64,000 nucleotides of DNA from Pectinatus cerevisiiphilus (lineage in GTDB: Bacteria; Bacillota; Negativicutes; Selenomonadales; Selenomonadaceae). Shown here one piece after another: positions 63,911-64,000 of this stretch (the stretch's first letter is position 1; each line of letters opens with the position of its first letter). Where the stretch lies: positions 123,484-187,483 of the forward strand of contig NZ_SMAA01000005.1 of assembly GCF_004341685.1 (NCBI RefSeq), given 5' to 3'. The position numbers were made by a program, and so were the translations under genes. Under the pieces are notes generated by a model. It was not told the DNA's origin. It saw nothing but the letters and a program-made list of their open reading frames with translations, and did not search any database.

Positions 63911-64000
63911 TCAGGCAGACATTCGCCTGGCTTCTTCCCGAATATTTATGGCAGCGTTCTTATCCCGGTTATGGTGACTGCCACAATTAGGGCAATCCCA
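63911..64000 (-). CDS. tnpB: RNA-guided nuclease TnpB, C-terminal end only
   Basis: 29 residues: WDCPNCGSHHNRDKNAAINI then REEARRMSA and stop TGA (63911-63913). CPNCG is the second half of the TnpB zinc ribbon and HNRDKNAAINI the RuvC-III Asp motif. The gene continues beyond the window. The +1 frame after the stop reads NTVGRTEIYACGES, typical of the longer tail of many TnpB proteins, so a frameshift is possible. Confidence 0.82.
   Translation of the reverse strand, partial: WDCPNCGSHHNRDKNAAINIREEARRMSA

Overview
The window reads as chromosome of an anaerobic, A/T-rich, Gram-negative-type Firmicute (class Negativicutes; a Pectinatus- or Selenomonas-like member is my inference). It mixes Firmicutes traits (a T-box, AGGAGG ribosome sites, a RAT-like antiterminator element, YwbE, KipI/KipA/YcsF genes) with an outer-membrane porin carrying an N-terminal SLH domain, the Negativicutes way of tethering the outer membrane. 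An [FeFe]-hydrogenase operon with HydG and HydF fits strict fermentative anaerobiosis. No rRNA, tRNA or CRISPR array was seen.

Layout. 1-1.8 kb: 3' part of an anthranilate synthase gene (minus strand) behind a tryptophan T-box. 1.9-7.5 kb: ArsR-type metal sensor, NlpC/P60 hydrolase, two MFS exporters flanking an MmyB-type regulator, a flavin reductase. 7.7-17.8 kb (minus): plant-glycoside operon of porin, beta-glucoside PTS, secreted esterase, GH1 phospho-glycosidase and a 1202-residue GH78 rhamnosidase, led by a consensus promoter and a RAT/terminator switch whose RAT-like part recurs in front of the porin and PTS genes. 18-24.3 kb (minus): hydCBA-hydG-hydF. 24.7 kb: peroxiredoxin. 25.8-31.8 kb (plus): FMN split-barrel protein, radical SAM protein with unusual cysteine spacing, SuyA/SuyB-like sulfolactate sulfo-lyase, and an SsuABC-type ABC transporter; this is the best candidate for an undescribed system. 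32-38.7 kb (plus): YcsG-type transporter, 5-oxoprolinase pxpABC, accB, accC and a DUF1445 protein. 38.8-43.3 kb (minus): YwbE, a 2-hydroxyacid dehydrogenase, bioA-bioD-bioY with a BirA-like operator. 43.5-47.9 kb: M29 aminopeptidase, DUF2939 protein, aldehyde dehydrogenase.

47.9-58.9 kb is a ketodeoxyuronate locus: kduI, kduD, kdgT, kdgK and eda (the last fused to a VOC-like domain), a hexuronate-type MFS carrier, two sugar-acid or alcohol dehydrogenases and two FadR-type regulators. A decayed third regulator copy with its whole control region marks a local duplication. A CATC-W-GATG palindrome sits at the same place in several promoters of the locus and defines a local regulon. 59-63.5 kb (minus): uspA, tadA, a small protein, rlmH-htrA-walJ and a cold-shock gene with a long structured leader. 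At the right edge is the 3' end of an IS200/IS605-type tnpB with its right-end RNA.

Working together: the glycoside operon releases and imports sugar from plant glycosides; the kdu/kdg locus turns unsaturated uronates from pectin-like polymers into pyruvate and glyceraldehyde 3-phosphate; the hydrogenase disposes of reductant. The biotin operon lies close to a cluster that encodes a biotin carrier and a biotin carboxylase. The sulfonate-like cluster would feed pyruvate and sulfite from sulfolactate, possibly as an oxygen-independent sulfur source (inference).
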